A DNA stretch of 57,862 nucleotides from Bacteroidales bacterium UBA1197. GTDB lineage: Bacteria > Bacteroidota > Bacteroidia > Bacteroidales > UBA932. The DNA is taken from NCBI GenBank assembly GCA_002309995.1, contig DBYB01000059.1:33608-91469 (forward strand), given 5' to 3'. Every line of letters starts with the position of its first letter. Position 1 is the stretch's first letter. Positions 33,364-40,705 of the stretch are shown here, piece after piece. Below the pieces are notes generated by a model. It was given only the letters and a program-made list of their open reading frames with translations. It searched no databases and was not told the DNA's origin. The translations under genes were made by a program, and so were the position numbers.

Positions 33364-34908
33364 ATGAAAAAGATTTCCCTGATGCTTGCAGTCATCGTTG
33401 CGATGGTAGCTGCACAGCCCGCATCCGCCCAGCTCGGCGGAGCGCTCAAATCCCTCGGCAACAAGGCGGCCGGCGCCGTCCAGAATGCCGCCCAGAAAGG
33501 CGTGAAGGATGCCGTCCAGAACGCACAGGACGCCAAGGTCGAGAAAGATGCCCAGGCGGCACGCAGCCGTACGGTTGTCGGCAAAATCATTTACGTGAGT
33601 TCGACTACCGGCTCCGCACGTGCCGACGGCCTGACTCCCGAGAAGCCTATGAAAGACCTCCAGAAGGCCATCGACGTGGCTGAGGAGAACGACCTGATCT
33701 ATGTGGCAGAAGGTAATTACCTCGGCAATATGGACCGCGGCTACATCGAGTGCGGCAAATTCGGCAGCTCCGCTCAGTCGCCCGGCAAGTTCATCGGCAT
33801 TGTGGGCGGTTTCTCCACCGACTTCAGCGAGAGGGATGTAATCAAGCACGTCACCAAGCTGCAGCCTGTTGACCAGAAGTTCATCGCACCCCTTCTCAAC
33901 TTCAACGCAAGGCGCCCTTACGGCTACAACGGCCCCGTCGGCAACGTGTTGATCGACGGCCTTGTGTTCGACTTCGGAGAGAACAACCTCTACTGCGCCG
34001 CCAACGTTGACGACGAAAGGACCGGCACACCCAACGCCGGCGTCCTTACCGGCCGCTTCATCGAGCCCGACGCCGCCCCGAACGTACCGAAGGTTGGTTT
34101 TGCAAACGGCGATGAATATGCCCTGCATATGGACGTGGAAGGCAACGTGAAAGTCACCAACTGCATCTTCGTGAACTGCCGCGACTACGGTCTGATGGCA
34201 GCTATGTACAAAGGCCATATGGAGGTATGCAACAATATCTTCATCTCCTGCCGCTATGCCGCCTGCCAGATCTGGGGCACTACCCGCGACGAGGACATCG
34301 AGAAGGTCTCCCTGGATTTCCATCACAACACCGTGCTGTTCACCTGGACACGCACCAAGGCCTTCGAGGATATGGGCCAGGGCTTCCGCTTTATGAACGG
34401 CATCCGCACCATCGACGTGCACAACAACATCTTCGGCTGCAACAGCAACTGCGGTGTTGAGAGGTGCCGTTACGAGAGCAACAAGGCTATGGAAGCCGCG
34501 AAGGTGAGCAACCTCTACGACAACTACTATTTCGCCAACCGCAGGGACCTTGAAATCGCATCTTCCGGTGCCGCTTCCATCTCCGTTCCTGCCTCCAGGA
34601 TTGAGGAAGTCGACGAGCATCTCATCGGCCCCAAGTACGAGCGTAATATGGATCTGCCTGAGGGCAACGACGACTTCATCAATGCCATCGACAAATCTTA
34701 CCTCGAGGGCTTCCTGAGCCTGAAGATCATCTCTTCCCAGAGCTACAATGCCAACTCCGCAGCCAACCAGGTCAACCGTATGTTCGGTATGAATCAGCAG
34801 GGCTCAGAGATCGTACGTCCCAGTATGTACTGCAACAAGTATCCCTGGGAGAAGGCCAAGGACCTCTTCGGCAAAGTGCCCGGCTACGGCGCACAGATGC
34901 CTCAGTAA
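33364..34908 (+). CDS. Secreted right-handed beta-helix protein
   Basis: 514 aa with signal peptide (MVAAQPASAQ). A short Ala/Lys-rich helical stretch (residues about 25-68) leads into a parallel beta-helix beginning KIIYVSSTTGSARADGLTPEKPMKDLQKAIDVA, the usual pectate-lyase-superfamily or DUF1565 entry. Repeated Asn-containing rungs follow (VTNCIFVNCRDYGLMAA, MEVCNNIFISCRYAACQIWG, LDFHHNTVLFTW, IDVHNNIFGCNSNCGV). Such folds are polysaccharide lyases, epimerases or glycan-binding proteins; I see no diagnostic catalytic motif. Location after GH78 makes a pectin/rhamnogalacturonan-related role plausible. Confidence 0.6.
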   Translation: MKKISLMLAVIVAMVAAQPASAQLGGALKSLGNKAAGAVQNAAQKGVKDAVQNAQDAKVEKDAQAARSRTVVGKIIYVSSTTGSARADGLTPEKPMKDLQKAIDVAEENDLIYVAEGNYLGNMDRGYIECGKFGSSAQSPGKFIGIVGGFSTDFSERDVIKHVTKLQPVDQKFIAPLLNFNARRPYGYNGPVGNVLIDGLVFDFGENNLYCAANVDDERTGTPNAGVLTGRFIEPDAAPNVPKVGFANGDEYALHMDVEGNVKVTNCIFVNCRDYGLMAAMYKGHMEVCNNIFISCRYAACQIWGTTRDEDIEKVSLDFHHNTVLFTWTRTKAFEDMGQGFRFMNGIRTIDVHNNIFGCNSNCGVERCRYESNKAMEAAKVSNLYDNYYFANRRDLEIASSGAASISVPASRIEEVDEHLIGPKYERNMDLPEGNDDFINAIDKSYLEGFLSLKIISSQSYNANSAANQVNRMFGMNQQGSEIVRPSMYCNKYPWEKAKDLFGKVPGYGAQMPQ

Positions 34909-34917
34909 AGATTATTT

Positions 34918-34973
34918 CCCGGAACGCTTGCAAAATTGAGGAAAATGTCTCATATTTGCATCCCCGTTCCGGG
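34918..34973. repeat. Inverted repeat bracketing the tRNA promoter
   Basis: CCCGGAACG (34918-34926) is the exact reverse complement of CGTTCCGGG (34965-34973). The 38 bp between them hold the TTG and -7 boxes of the tRNA-Val promoter. There is no following U-run, so it does not look like a terminator. Confidence 0.5.
34928..34958 (+). promoter_or_regulatory. Promoter of tRNA-Val
   Basis: TTG (34928-34930), 20-bp spacer and CATATTTG (34951-34958; one mismatch to TAnnTTTG). The predicted transcription start lies a few bases before the mature 5' end at 34978. Confidence 0.55.
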
Positions 34974-34977
34974 TAAC

Positions 34978-35052
34978 AGGGGCGTAGCTCAGCTGGTTTA
35001 GAGCGTTTGAGTCACATTCAAAAGGTCGTCGGTTCGAATCCGACCGTCCCTA
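34978..35052 (+). tRNA. tRNA-Val (anticodon CAC)
   Basis: Folds as a complete cloverleaf: acceptor AGGGGCG/CGTCCCT with one G-U pair, D stem GCTC/GAGC, anticodon stem TTTGA/TCAAA with loop GTCACAT (anticodon CAC, reading GUG), and T stem GTCGG/CCGAC with loop TTCGAAT. The discriminator base is A35052. The 3' CCA is not encoded (CAC follows), so it must be added enzymatically. Confidence 0.93.
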
Positions 35053-35095
35053 CACAAAAGAGACCATCCATTTTGGACGGTCTCTTCTTTTTTAT
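35050..35095. terminator. Bidirectional terminator, repeat family copy 2 (inverted)
   Basis: AGAGACCATCC and GGACGGTCTCT form the stem (one A-C mismatch on the plus strand, only a wobble on the minus), followed by a T-rich run. Its reverse complement matches 30001-30046 nearly base for base. It ends the tRNA-Val transcript. Confidence 0.8.
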
Positions 35096-35103
35096 TATAT
35101 TCG
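35096..35103 (+). promoter_or_regulatory. -7-like box upstream of the symporter gene
   Basis: TATATTCG differs from TAnnTTTG at one position. It lies 8 nt before the ATG at 35112 and overlaps the T-rich tail of the tRNA terminator. Confidence 0.4.
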
Positions 35104-35111
35104 TGGCGGAT

Positions 35112-36446
35112 ATGAGTGCTGCAGGGATTGTTTCCAAGATTAGCCAGATAATTTGGAGTCCGCCGCTGGTGGTGCTCCTGATTTGTGCGGGCCTGTTCTT
35201 TACGGCGGGCACGCGCTTCGTGCAGGTGCGTCATCTGAAGGATATGGTCAAGTCGCTGTTCGCCGTCAAGGCGGGGAAGGGCCAAGGCATATCGTCGTTC
35301 GAGGCTTTCTGTATGGCGCTTTCCGGACGCATCGGCACGGGGAACATAGTGGGTGTGGCCACGGCCATCGCGATAGGCGGCCCGGGCTCCGTGTTCTGGA
35401 TGTGGCTGATTGCCTTCTTCGGAGCTGCTACGGCTTTTATGGAATCCACTCTGGCACAGCAGTATAAATTCAATCACAGTACAGGTTTCCGTGGCGGCCC
35501 GTTCAGCTATATAGAGAAGGGCCTCAAGCAGAAGTGGCTGGGCGTCTTCTTCGCTGTCGCAGTCGTGCTGGGATACGGTATTTTCCTGGTTACCGTGCAG
35601 GCCAACGGCTTGAGTTCGGCAATGCAGAATGCATTCGGCGTGTCTCCTGTCTATGTGGGTATCGCCCTTGCCGTGGTGCTTGCCGTGGTGATATTCGGAG
35701 GCATCAAGGTCATATCCAGGGTGTCGGCTGTCATCACTCCCTTTATGGCCCTGGGCTACATAATCGTAGCTCTTGTCGTAATATTCAGCAATCTGGGCGC
35801 CGTGCCGGGTGTCTTCGCCAGTATCTTCAAGGGTGCGTTCGGCATCGGAGCCATCGGCGGGGGAGCGCTCGGCACGACTATTATGATGGGCGTTAAGCGC
35901 GGCATCTTCTCCAATGAGGCCGGGCAGGGCGGCGGCGCCATAGTGTCGGCTTCCGCTGACGTGAGCCACCCGGTTCGCCAGGGGTTCGCGCAGAGTTTCT
36001 CAGTCTATGTGGATACTCTCTTCGTCTGCACCGCAACGGCCCTGATGATATTGATTGCAGCGCCTCAGGATATGGGAACCAACTTCGCAGGCTACACGCA
36101 GGCTGCTGTCGATACCGTGCTCCCGGGCTTCGGCTCCGCCTTCATCAGCGTGGCAATGGTGTTCTTCGTCTATACCACCATTATGGCGTACTATTTCTAT
36201 TCGGAGTCGAGTATCATTTATCTGATGCGCAGGCGTGAAGGGTCGAAGTTGGAGAAGGGCACCGTGTTGGCGTTCCGCCTTGCGCTGTTGACGGCTACGG
36301 TGCTTGGCGCCGCTTACGAGAGCACGCTGGTCTGGGACCTTGGCGACATAGCCGTGGGCATCCAGGCCTGGGTGAATGTAATCGCCCTCCTGCTCCTCTC
36401 AAGGCAGGGATTCAAGGCTTTGCGCGATTTCGAGAAGGGGGTCTAG
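35112..36446 (+). CDS. Alanine/glycine:cation symporter (AGCS family)
   Basis: 444 aa, about 11 transmembrane helices, the usual family length. Signatures: FCMALSGRIGTGNIVGVATAIAIGGPGSVFWMW near residue 65-100 and GVKRGIFSNEAGQGGGAIVSASADVSHPVRQG near 265-295. It imports alanine or glycine with Na+ (AlsT/DagA type). ATG at 35112 is chosen because earlier in-frame codons fall within the tRNA. Its end overlaps the convergent murU-like gene by 4 bp. Confidence 0.93.
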   Translation: MSAAGIVSKISQIIWSPPLVVLLICAGLFFTAGTRFVQVRHLKDMVKSLFAVKAGKGQGISSFEAFCMALSGRIGTGNIVGVATAIAIGGPGSVFWMWLIAFFGAATAFMESTLAQQYKFNHSTGFRGGPFSYIEKGLKQKWLGVFFAVAVVLGYGIFLVTVQANGLSSAMQNAFGVSPVYVGIALAVVLAVVIFGGIKVISRVSAVITPFMALGYIIVALVVIFSNLGAVPGVFASIFKGAFGIGAIGGGALGTTIMMGVKRGIFSNEAGQGGGAIVSASADVSHPVRQGFAQSFSVYVDTLFVCTATALMILIAAPQDMGTNFAGYTQAAVDTVLPGFGSAFISVAMVFFVYTTIMAYYFYSESSIIYLMRRREGSKLEKGTVLAFRLALLTATVLGAAYESTLVWDLGDIAVGIQAWVNVIALLLLSRQGFKALRDFEKGV

Positions 36447-37186
36447 TCTCCCAGGATTTTACGGCATATACGTTCCGCTTCGGCAAGGCTCTCCAACTTG
36501 CCTACATCGACCATTGACAGGCTCTCAGGTATGGCTCCGTAGATGGCCCTGTCGGCGCACGCGTCGAGGTAGAAGTCCATTATGGGGAAACGCTCCGGGC
36601 AGTGCCTTGCGTTGAATTCATCGAATATTTCAGGGGAGATGCAGTGTACGCCGCCAAAGGCGTAGCGGCGGCAGTCTTCCGGCCTCAGGCCGGGATACGG
36701 ACTGCGTACCTCGCCGGTGGCAATATTGGTCCAGCCGACCAGGCGCATCGTGTCGTCGAAGAGCAGGTAGCGCTGGGTTTTGCGGTCGCTCACCAGCAGC
36801 GTGGCGAGTGCGCCCGGGCGCATCTGCTGCCGGAACCACGCGAGGTCGAGGTCGGAAATGATGTCCACATTGTGGATCAGGAACGGCTCCGGGCCGCCCA
36901 GCAGCGGGCGGGCGTGGCTGATGGCTCCACCAGTCTCGCGCAGCAGGTCCGTTTCGTCTGATATTGAAATACTTACTCCGAAATCGTGCGAATCGAGGTA
37001 TTCCCGTATCTGGTCTGCGAAGTGATGTACATTGACAACGATCTCGTCGTATCCGGAGTTGCGCAGTTTGCAGAGTACGTGGTACAGCAGCGGCTGTCCG
37101 CAGACGGGCACGAGCGCCTTCGGCATTGAATCCGTGACAGGCTTGAGACGCGTGCCGAGCCCGGCGGCGAATACCATTGCCTTCAT
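36443..37186 (-). CDS. murU: MurU-like sugar-1-phosphate nucleotidyltransferase
   Basis: 247 aa with the nucleotidyltransferase signature FAAGLGTRLKPVTDSMPKAL (residues about 7-26) and the metal-binding Asp in FLIHNVDIISD. The short length lacking a C-terminal beta-helix fits MurU (N-acetylmuramate-1-phosphate uridylyltransferase) or a mannose-1-P guanylyltransferase. The adjacent AmgK-like kinase, whose stop is 1 bp upstream, supports MurU: AmgK phosphorylates MurNAc at C1 and MurU makes UDP-MurNAc, bypassing de novo synthesis and fosfomycin. Activity not proven. Confidence 0.75.
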   Translation of the reverse strand: MKAMVFAAGLGTRLKPVTDSMPKALVPVCGQPLLYHVLCKLRNSGYDEIVVNVHHFADQIREYLDSHDFGVSISISDETDLLRETGGAISHARPLLGGPEPFLIHNVDIISDLDLAWFRQQMRPGALATLLVSDRKTQRYLLFDDTMRLVGWTNIATGEVRSPYPGLRPEDCRRYAFGGVHCISPEIFDEFNARHCPERFPIMDFYLDACADRAIYGAIPESLSMVDVGKLESLAEAERICRKILGD

Positions 37187-37187
37187 A

Positions 37188-38609
37188 CTAAAGCGTCTTT
37201 TCGATATCCAACTCCCTGTGGGTCAGTTTTATGCGTACGTTGTAGCGGCCTCTCAGGTGCCGGGCCAGGTGCTCGGCGCAGAATACCGAACGGTGCTGGC
37301 CGCCGGTGCAACCGAAGGACACCTGCAGGTGGGTGAACTTGCGCTCTATGAAACGCTCCACGTGGGCGTCCACCAGCTTGTAAACGCTGTCGAGGAACAC
37401 GTTCACCTCGCCGTCGTCTTCCAGGAACTTGATGACCTCGGGGTCGTTGCCGTTGAACTGGCGGTAGTGCTCGTATTTGCCGGGATTGTTGATGGAACGG
37501 CAGTCGAACACGTATCCTCCGCCGTTGCCGGTATTGTCGGCCGGTATGCCTTTCTTGTACGCGAAACTGTAGATGTGCACCTCCAGCCGCTTGTCCTCCA
37601 TAATCTCGTAGAACTGCGGCATATTGGTGAGTTTGGTGAGGATACCGTTGAGGTATGGATAGTCGTCGAAAGGTGTCTTGAGGAGGTTGCGCAGGTTGTC
37701 CAGCGCATAGGGCACGCTGGCAAGGAAGTGCGGCTTCTTCTCGAAATAGCCCCGGAATCCGTAGGCCCCGAGCACCTGGAGCGTGCGGAACAGCACGAAT
37801 AGGCGCAGGCGCGAGCGGAACAGCTCCTCATCCACTTCGATGTAACTGCGGAGCGCCCTCAGGTAGCTGCGGATGAGTTCCTGCTTGAGGTCTTCCGGGA
37901 AGCGGGAGCGGGCCTGCCAGATGAAGGATGCCACGTCGTAATAGATGGGGCCGCGCCGTCCGTCCTGGTAGTCGATGAAGTATGGCTCGCCGTCGCGTAT
38001 GATTACGTTGCGCGACTGGAAATCCCGGTAGAGGAAGGTGTTGGTGTCGTCTTTCAGGAGGTCGGCCTTGAAACGCTCGAAGTCGTCCTGCAGCTTGCTC
38101 TCGTTGAACTCCAGGCCGGTGGCCTTGAGGAAGCAGTATTTGAAGTAGTTGAGGTCGAAGTCCACGAGCCTGCCGTCGAAGGCCTTCTCGGGGTAGCAGA
38201 CGTTCCAGTCGAGCCCCTGGGCGCCCTTGAACTGTATCTTTGGCAGCTGCTCGATGGTGCGGCACAGCAGGTTGGTCTCGTAGGAGTTGTAGTGCCCGCT
38301 CTCACGCCCCTGGGAGATCATCTGGAAGAGCATATTGTCTCCGAGGTCTTCCTGAATGTAGGACATTCCGTCGTCGGCCACCGCCAGCACCGTAGGCACC
38401 CTGATGCCCTTCTCCTTGAAGTGGCGCGACAGGGCGACGAAGGCGCGGTTCTCCGCTTCGCTGGTGCCGAGGACGCCGATTATCGAGATGTTGCCTCCCT
38501 TCAGGCGGAAGTAGCGCCTGTGGCTGCCGGAGGTGGGCAGCTCGGTCTTGCCGGAGAGCGTTTGTCCCGTGTAGGACTCGAACAGATTCTGGAGTATGTC
38601 TTCTGCCAT
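37188..38609 (-). CDS. AmgK-like amino-sugar kinase fused to RapZ C-terminal domain
   Basis: 473 aa. Residues about 1-330 form an APH-type phosphotransferase: TSGSHRRYFRL near the N terminus, catalytic loop FLYRDFQSRNVIIRDG, metal-binding FIDYQDGRRGP and YDVASF. This is the AmgK (MurNAc/GlcNAc kinase) architecture. Residues about 340-473 match the RapZ C-terminal domain: HIYSFAYKKGIP, GGGYVFDCRSINNPG, FLDSVYKLVDAHVERF, VSFGCTGGQHRSVFCAE (GCTGGQHRS at 433-441). In E. coli that domain senses glucosamine-6-phosphate and binds sRNA. The RapZ N-terminal P-loop domain is absent. The fusion sits between a ROK regulator and murU, so kinase activity may be tuned by an amino sugar. Confidence 0.85.
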   Translation of the reverse strand: MAEDILQNLFESYTGQTLSGKTELPTSGSHRRYFRLKGGNISIIGVLGTSEAENRAFVALSRHFKEKGIRVPTVLAVADDGMSYIQEDLGDNMLFQMISQGRESGHYNSYETNLLCRTIEQLPKIQFKGAQGLDWNVCYPEKAFDGRLVDFDLNYFKYCFLKATGLEFNESKLQDDFERFKADLLKDDTNTFLYRDFQSRNVIIRDGEPYFIDYQDGRRGPIYYDVASFIWQARSRFPEDLKQELIRSYLRALRSYIEVDEELFRSRLRLFVLFRTLQVLGAYGFRGYFEKKPHFLASVPYALDNLRNLLKTPFDDYPYLNGILTKLTNMPQFYEIMEDKRLEVHIYSFAYKKGIPADNTGNGGGYVFDCRSINNPGKYEHYRQFNGNDPEVIKFLEDDGEVNVFLDSVYKLVDAHVERFIERKFTHLQVSFGCTGGQHRSVFCAEHLARHLRGRYNVRIKLTHRELDIEKTL

Positions 38610-38615
38610 ATGGTA

Positions 38616-39815
38616 TCAGATGCCAAGCAGTTTCTTCCGGGAGAGGAAGCAGTCGCCGATGGCTATGGCCTTGCGGCCCATAGTGGAAAGGCGTATCTTG
38701 GTGTCGGAGCTTACGCGCTCCATAGAGAGTCGGTTGATTGCGGTGCGGATGGGCAGGATGAGGTGGTCCTTGCCTACGATGAGGCGACCGCCGATGATTA
38801 CCAGGCCCGGGTTGAAGATGTTGATGATACCGGCGATGCCGCGGCCTAGCGTTTCGCCTATCTCGCCTATGCATTCTATTGCCAGCATATCGCCGTCCTG
38901 CACGGCCTTGAGTATCTCGGAAAGTTCCAGGTCGCCGTTCTCCTTATACGACTTGAAAAGGGAAGAGCGGCGGCCGGCCTTGAGCTTCTCGATTATCATC
39001 CTGTGAAGGGCCGAGCCGGAGGCGCCTGTCTCAAGGCAGCCGACCTTGCCGCAGCGGCACATTATGTCGTTGTCGAGGAAGGGGAAGTGCCCGATCTCGC
39101 CGGAGAATCCGGACTTGCCGTAGTAGAGGCGGCCGTCCAGTATCATACCCATTCCAAGGCCCCAGCTGAGGTTGATGGCTATCATATCCTTGTCGGCGTT
39201 CTTGCCGAGGTTCATATATTCGCCGTAGGTGAGGGCGCGGGAGTCGTTCTCGATGCTCACGGGGACGTTCAACTCCCTCTGGAAGAGGTCCTTGAGAGGG
39301 AGGTCGTCGCTCACGAAGTAGGAGAGGGAATAGCCCTCCTCGGGGTTAACCCTTCCCGCGAGACTTATGCCGGCGGCGAGAACCTTGATCCAGGGGATGC
39401 CGGACGCTACCACGTGGTCTTTTACCAGACGGCAGATTTCCCGGAAGGAACTGCTGTTGGATTCCAGCACGAATTCTATGTCTTCAATGTAGTTGCGGAG
39501 GTTGCCCCGGAAGTCCATCACGGCTATGTGGAAATGGTGGCGGGCGACGTCGATGCCGATGAAGTATCCGGCGTTGGGATTGAGCCCGAAGATGCTGGGC
39601 CGGCGGCCGCCCGAGGTGCCTATCTTGCCTTCATCCAGCAGGAAACCTTCCTCGATCAGTTCGCCTATCAGCTTGGTGATTGTGGGGACGCTGATTCCGA
39701 GCTGTTTGCTGAAGTAGGAGATGCTGGCTTCCTTGTGGTCTATGCACAGCCTGAGTATGCCTCGCTTGATCTGGGCATTTTTTCCGGTGTTGTCGCTGAG
39801 GAAACTATTGGTCAT
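38616..39815 (-). CDS. ROK family transcriptional regulator (NagC/MurR-like role)
   Basis: 399 aa. N-terminal winged HTH (ILRLCIDHKEASISYFSKQLGISVPTITKLIGELIEEGFL, about 20-60) precedes a ROK domain with the zinc motif CRCGKVGCLE. The phosphate-binding segment reads GIDVARHHFHIAVMD instead of the DxGGT of sugar kinases, so it should bind sugar without phosphorylating it. ATG 39815 lies 18 nt after a perfect -7 box. Six bases separate it from the AmgK-RapZ gene, forming an operon with murU. Probable repressor or activator responsive to GlcNAc/MurNAc-type ligand. Confidence 0.85.
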   Translation of the reverse strand: MTNSFLSDNTGKNAQIKRGILRLCIDHKEASISYFSKQLGISVPTITKLIGELIEEGFLLDEGKIGTSGGRRPSIFGLNPNAGYFIGIDVARHHFHIAVMDFRGNLRNYIEDIEFVLESNSSSFREICRLVKDHVVASGIPWIKVLAAGISLAGRVNPEEGYSLSYFVSDDLPLKDLFQRELNVPVSIENDSRALTYGEYMNLGKNADKDMIAINLSWGLGMGMILDGRLYYGKSGFSGEIGHFPFLDNDIMCRCGKVGCLETGASGSALHRMIIEKLKAGRRSSLFKSYKENGDLELSEILKAVQDGDMLAIECIGEIGETLGRGIAGIINIFNPGLVIIGGRLIVGKDHLILPIRTAINRLSMERVSSDTKIRLSTMGRKAIAIGDCFLSRKKLLGI

Positions 39816-39833
39816 AGTGCGTGTGGTTCTATG

Positions 39834-39841
39834 CAAATATA
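39834..39841 (-). promoter_or_regulatory. -7 box for the ROK-amgK-murU operon
   Basis: The minus strand reads TATATTTG, 18 nt upstream of ATG 39815. It forms an 8-bp inverted repeat, 12-bp spacing, with the divergent box at 39854-39861. Confidence 0.6.
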
Positions 39842-39853
39842 CCGATTATTTCT

Positions 39854-39861
39854 TATATTTG
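39854..39861 (+). promoter_or_regulatory. -7 box for the sensor-trkH operon
   Basis: TATATTTG, perfect consensus, 25 nt upstream of ATG 39887. It is back to back with the ROK promoter. Confidence 0.6.
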
Positions 39862-39886
39862 TGCGGATTTTGTAAAAAAATTTAAA

Positions 39887-40705
39887 ATGAAGCTGTCAAT
39901 TAAGGCAAAATTGACTCTGAGTCTCTCGGCGATCGCGGCTATTTTGTTAATTTCGGCCACGATCTCGGTGCTGGAATACTCCAAGATGAGCACCTATGTG
40001 TCCGATTTGATCGCAGATGACATCACGAGCCTCAATACCGCCCACAAGCTTTCCGATATAAGCAGCAAATACAATCTCGACATACTTGCCGCCATCGGCG
40101 ACGACGCCAGCGGGGAACTGCCCGTGTTCGACCAGGAGTATTTCCTGTCGCACTGCGACACCCTCAGGGCATCGCTGGAATCGAACGTGATCCAGCCGCT
40201 TACCGATTCGGTAATCTATTCCTGCACCGCTTACGTGCTGACTTCGATGGAACTGGAGAACGTTCTTGACTCTTACTTCATCGACTCCCGCAGCTGGTAC
40301 TTCAACCGCCTGCAGCCCAGTTTCGCCCAGCTCGACGCCGATATAAATGCCCTTGAGACTGCGATTTACAACGACCTGGAGAAGAATTCCAAGACTTTCG
40401 AGAGGGGATTCTACCGGAGTATCATTCCGGGCATCGTGGCAGTGGCGGTCGGTCTGCTCCTGGTGGTGATGCTGCTGCTGTTCATGCTGGCATTTTACGT
40501 GAATCCGTTATACAGGATGCTGGACGCCCTGGAGGGCTACAGGTCCTACGGCAAGAAATACAATTACACCTTCGACGGCGATGACCAGCTGGTCAAACTG
40601 AACGAAGGCCTGATGGACGTTACGGGAGAGAACCTGCAGTTGCGCAAGCGGCTGAAGGACCTCAAAGCGAGGGTTTCGGATGAACTGGAAAGCAATAAGC
40701 CGTAA
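39887..40705 (+). CDS. Two-transmembrane sensor-like protein (4-helix-bundle MCP-like, no output domain)
   Basis: 272 aa. An N-terminal TM helix (about 8-30), a periplasmic helical region of about 160 residues resembling four-helix-bundle MCP ligand domains (STYVSDLIADDITSLNTAHKLSDISS), and a second TM (about 205-230, VAVAVGLLLVVMLLLFMLAFYV) are visible. A short HAMP-like cytoplasmic tail ends in a coiled coil (GENLQLRKRLKDLKARV). No kinase, GGDEF or methyl-accepting domain is present. Its last 26 bp overlap trkH, so the two are coupled. A regulatory or accessory role for K+ uptake is likely from context but unproven. Confidence 0.7.
   Translation: MKLSIKAKLTLSLSAIAAILLISATISVLEYSKMSTYVSDLIADDITSLNTAHKLSDISSKYNLDILAAIGDDASGELPVFDQEYFLSHCDTLRASLESNVIQPLTDSVIYSCTAYVLTSMELENVLDSYFIDSRSWYFNRLQPSFAQLDADINALETAIYNDLEKNSKTFERGFYRSIIPGIVAVAVGLLLVVMLLLFMLAFYVNPLYRMLDALEGYRSYGKKYNYTFDGDDQLVKLNEGLMDVTGENLQLRKRLKDLKARVSDELESNKP

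Noticed and set aside
32047..34620. Minus-strand open frame of 857 codons opposite GH78 and the beta-helix gene
   Set aside because: Spans two real genes and their spacer on the other strand; no recognisable domain.
35007..35111. N-terminal extension of the AGCS symporter into the tRNA gene
   Set aside because: The upstream codons lie in tRNA-Val and its terminator; the ATG at 35112 begins the conserved protein.
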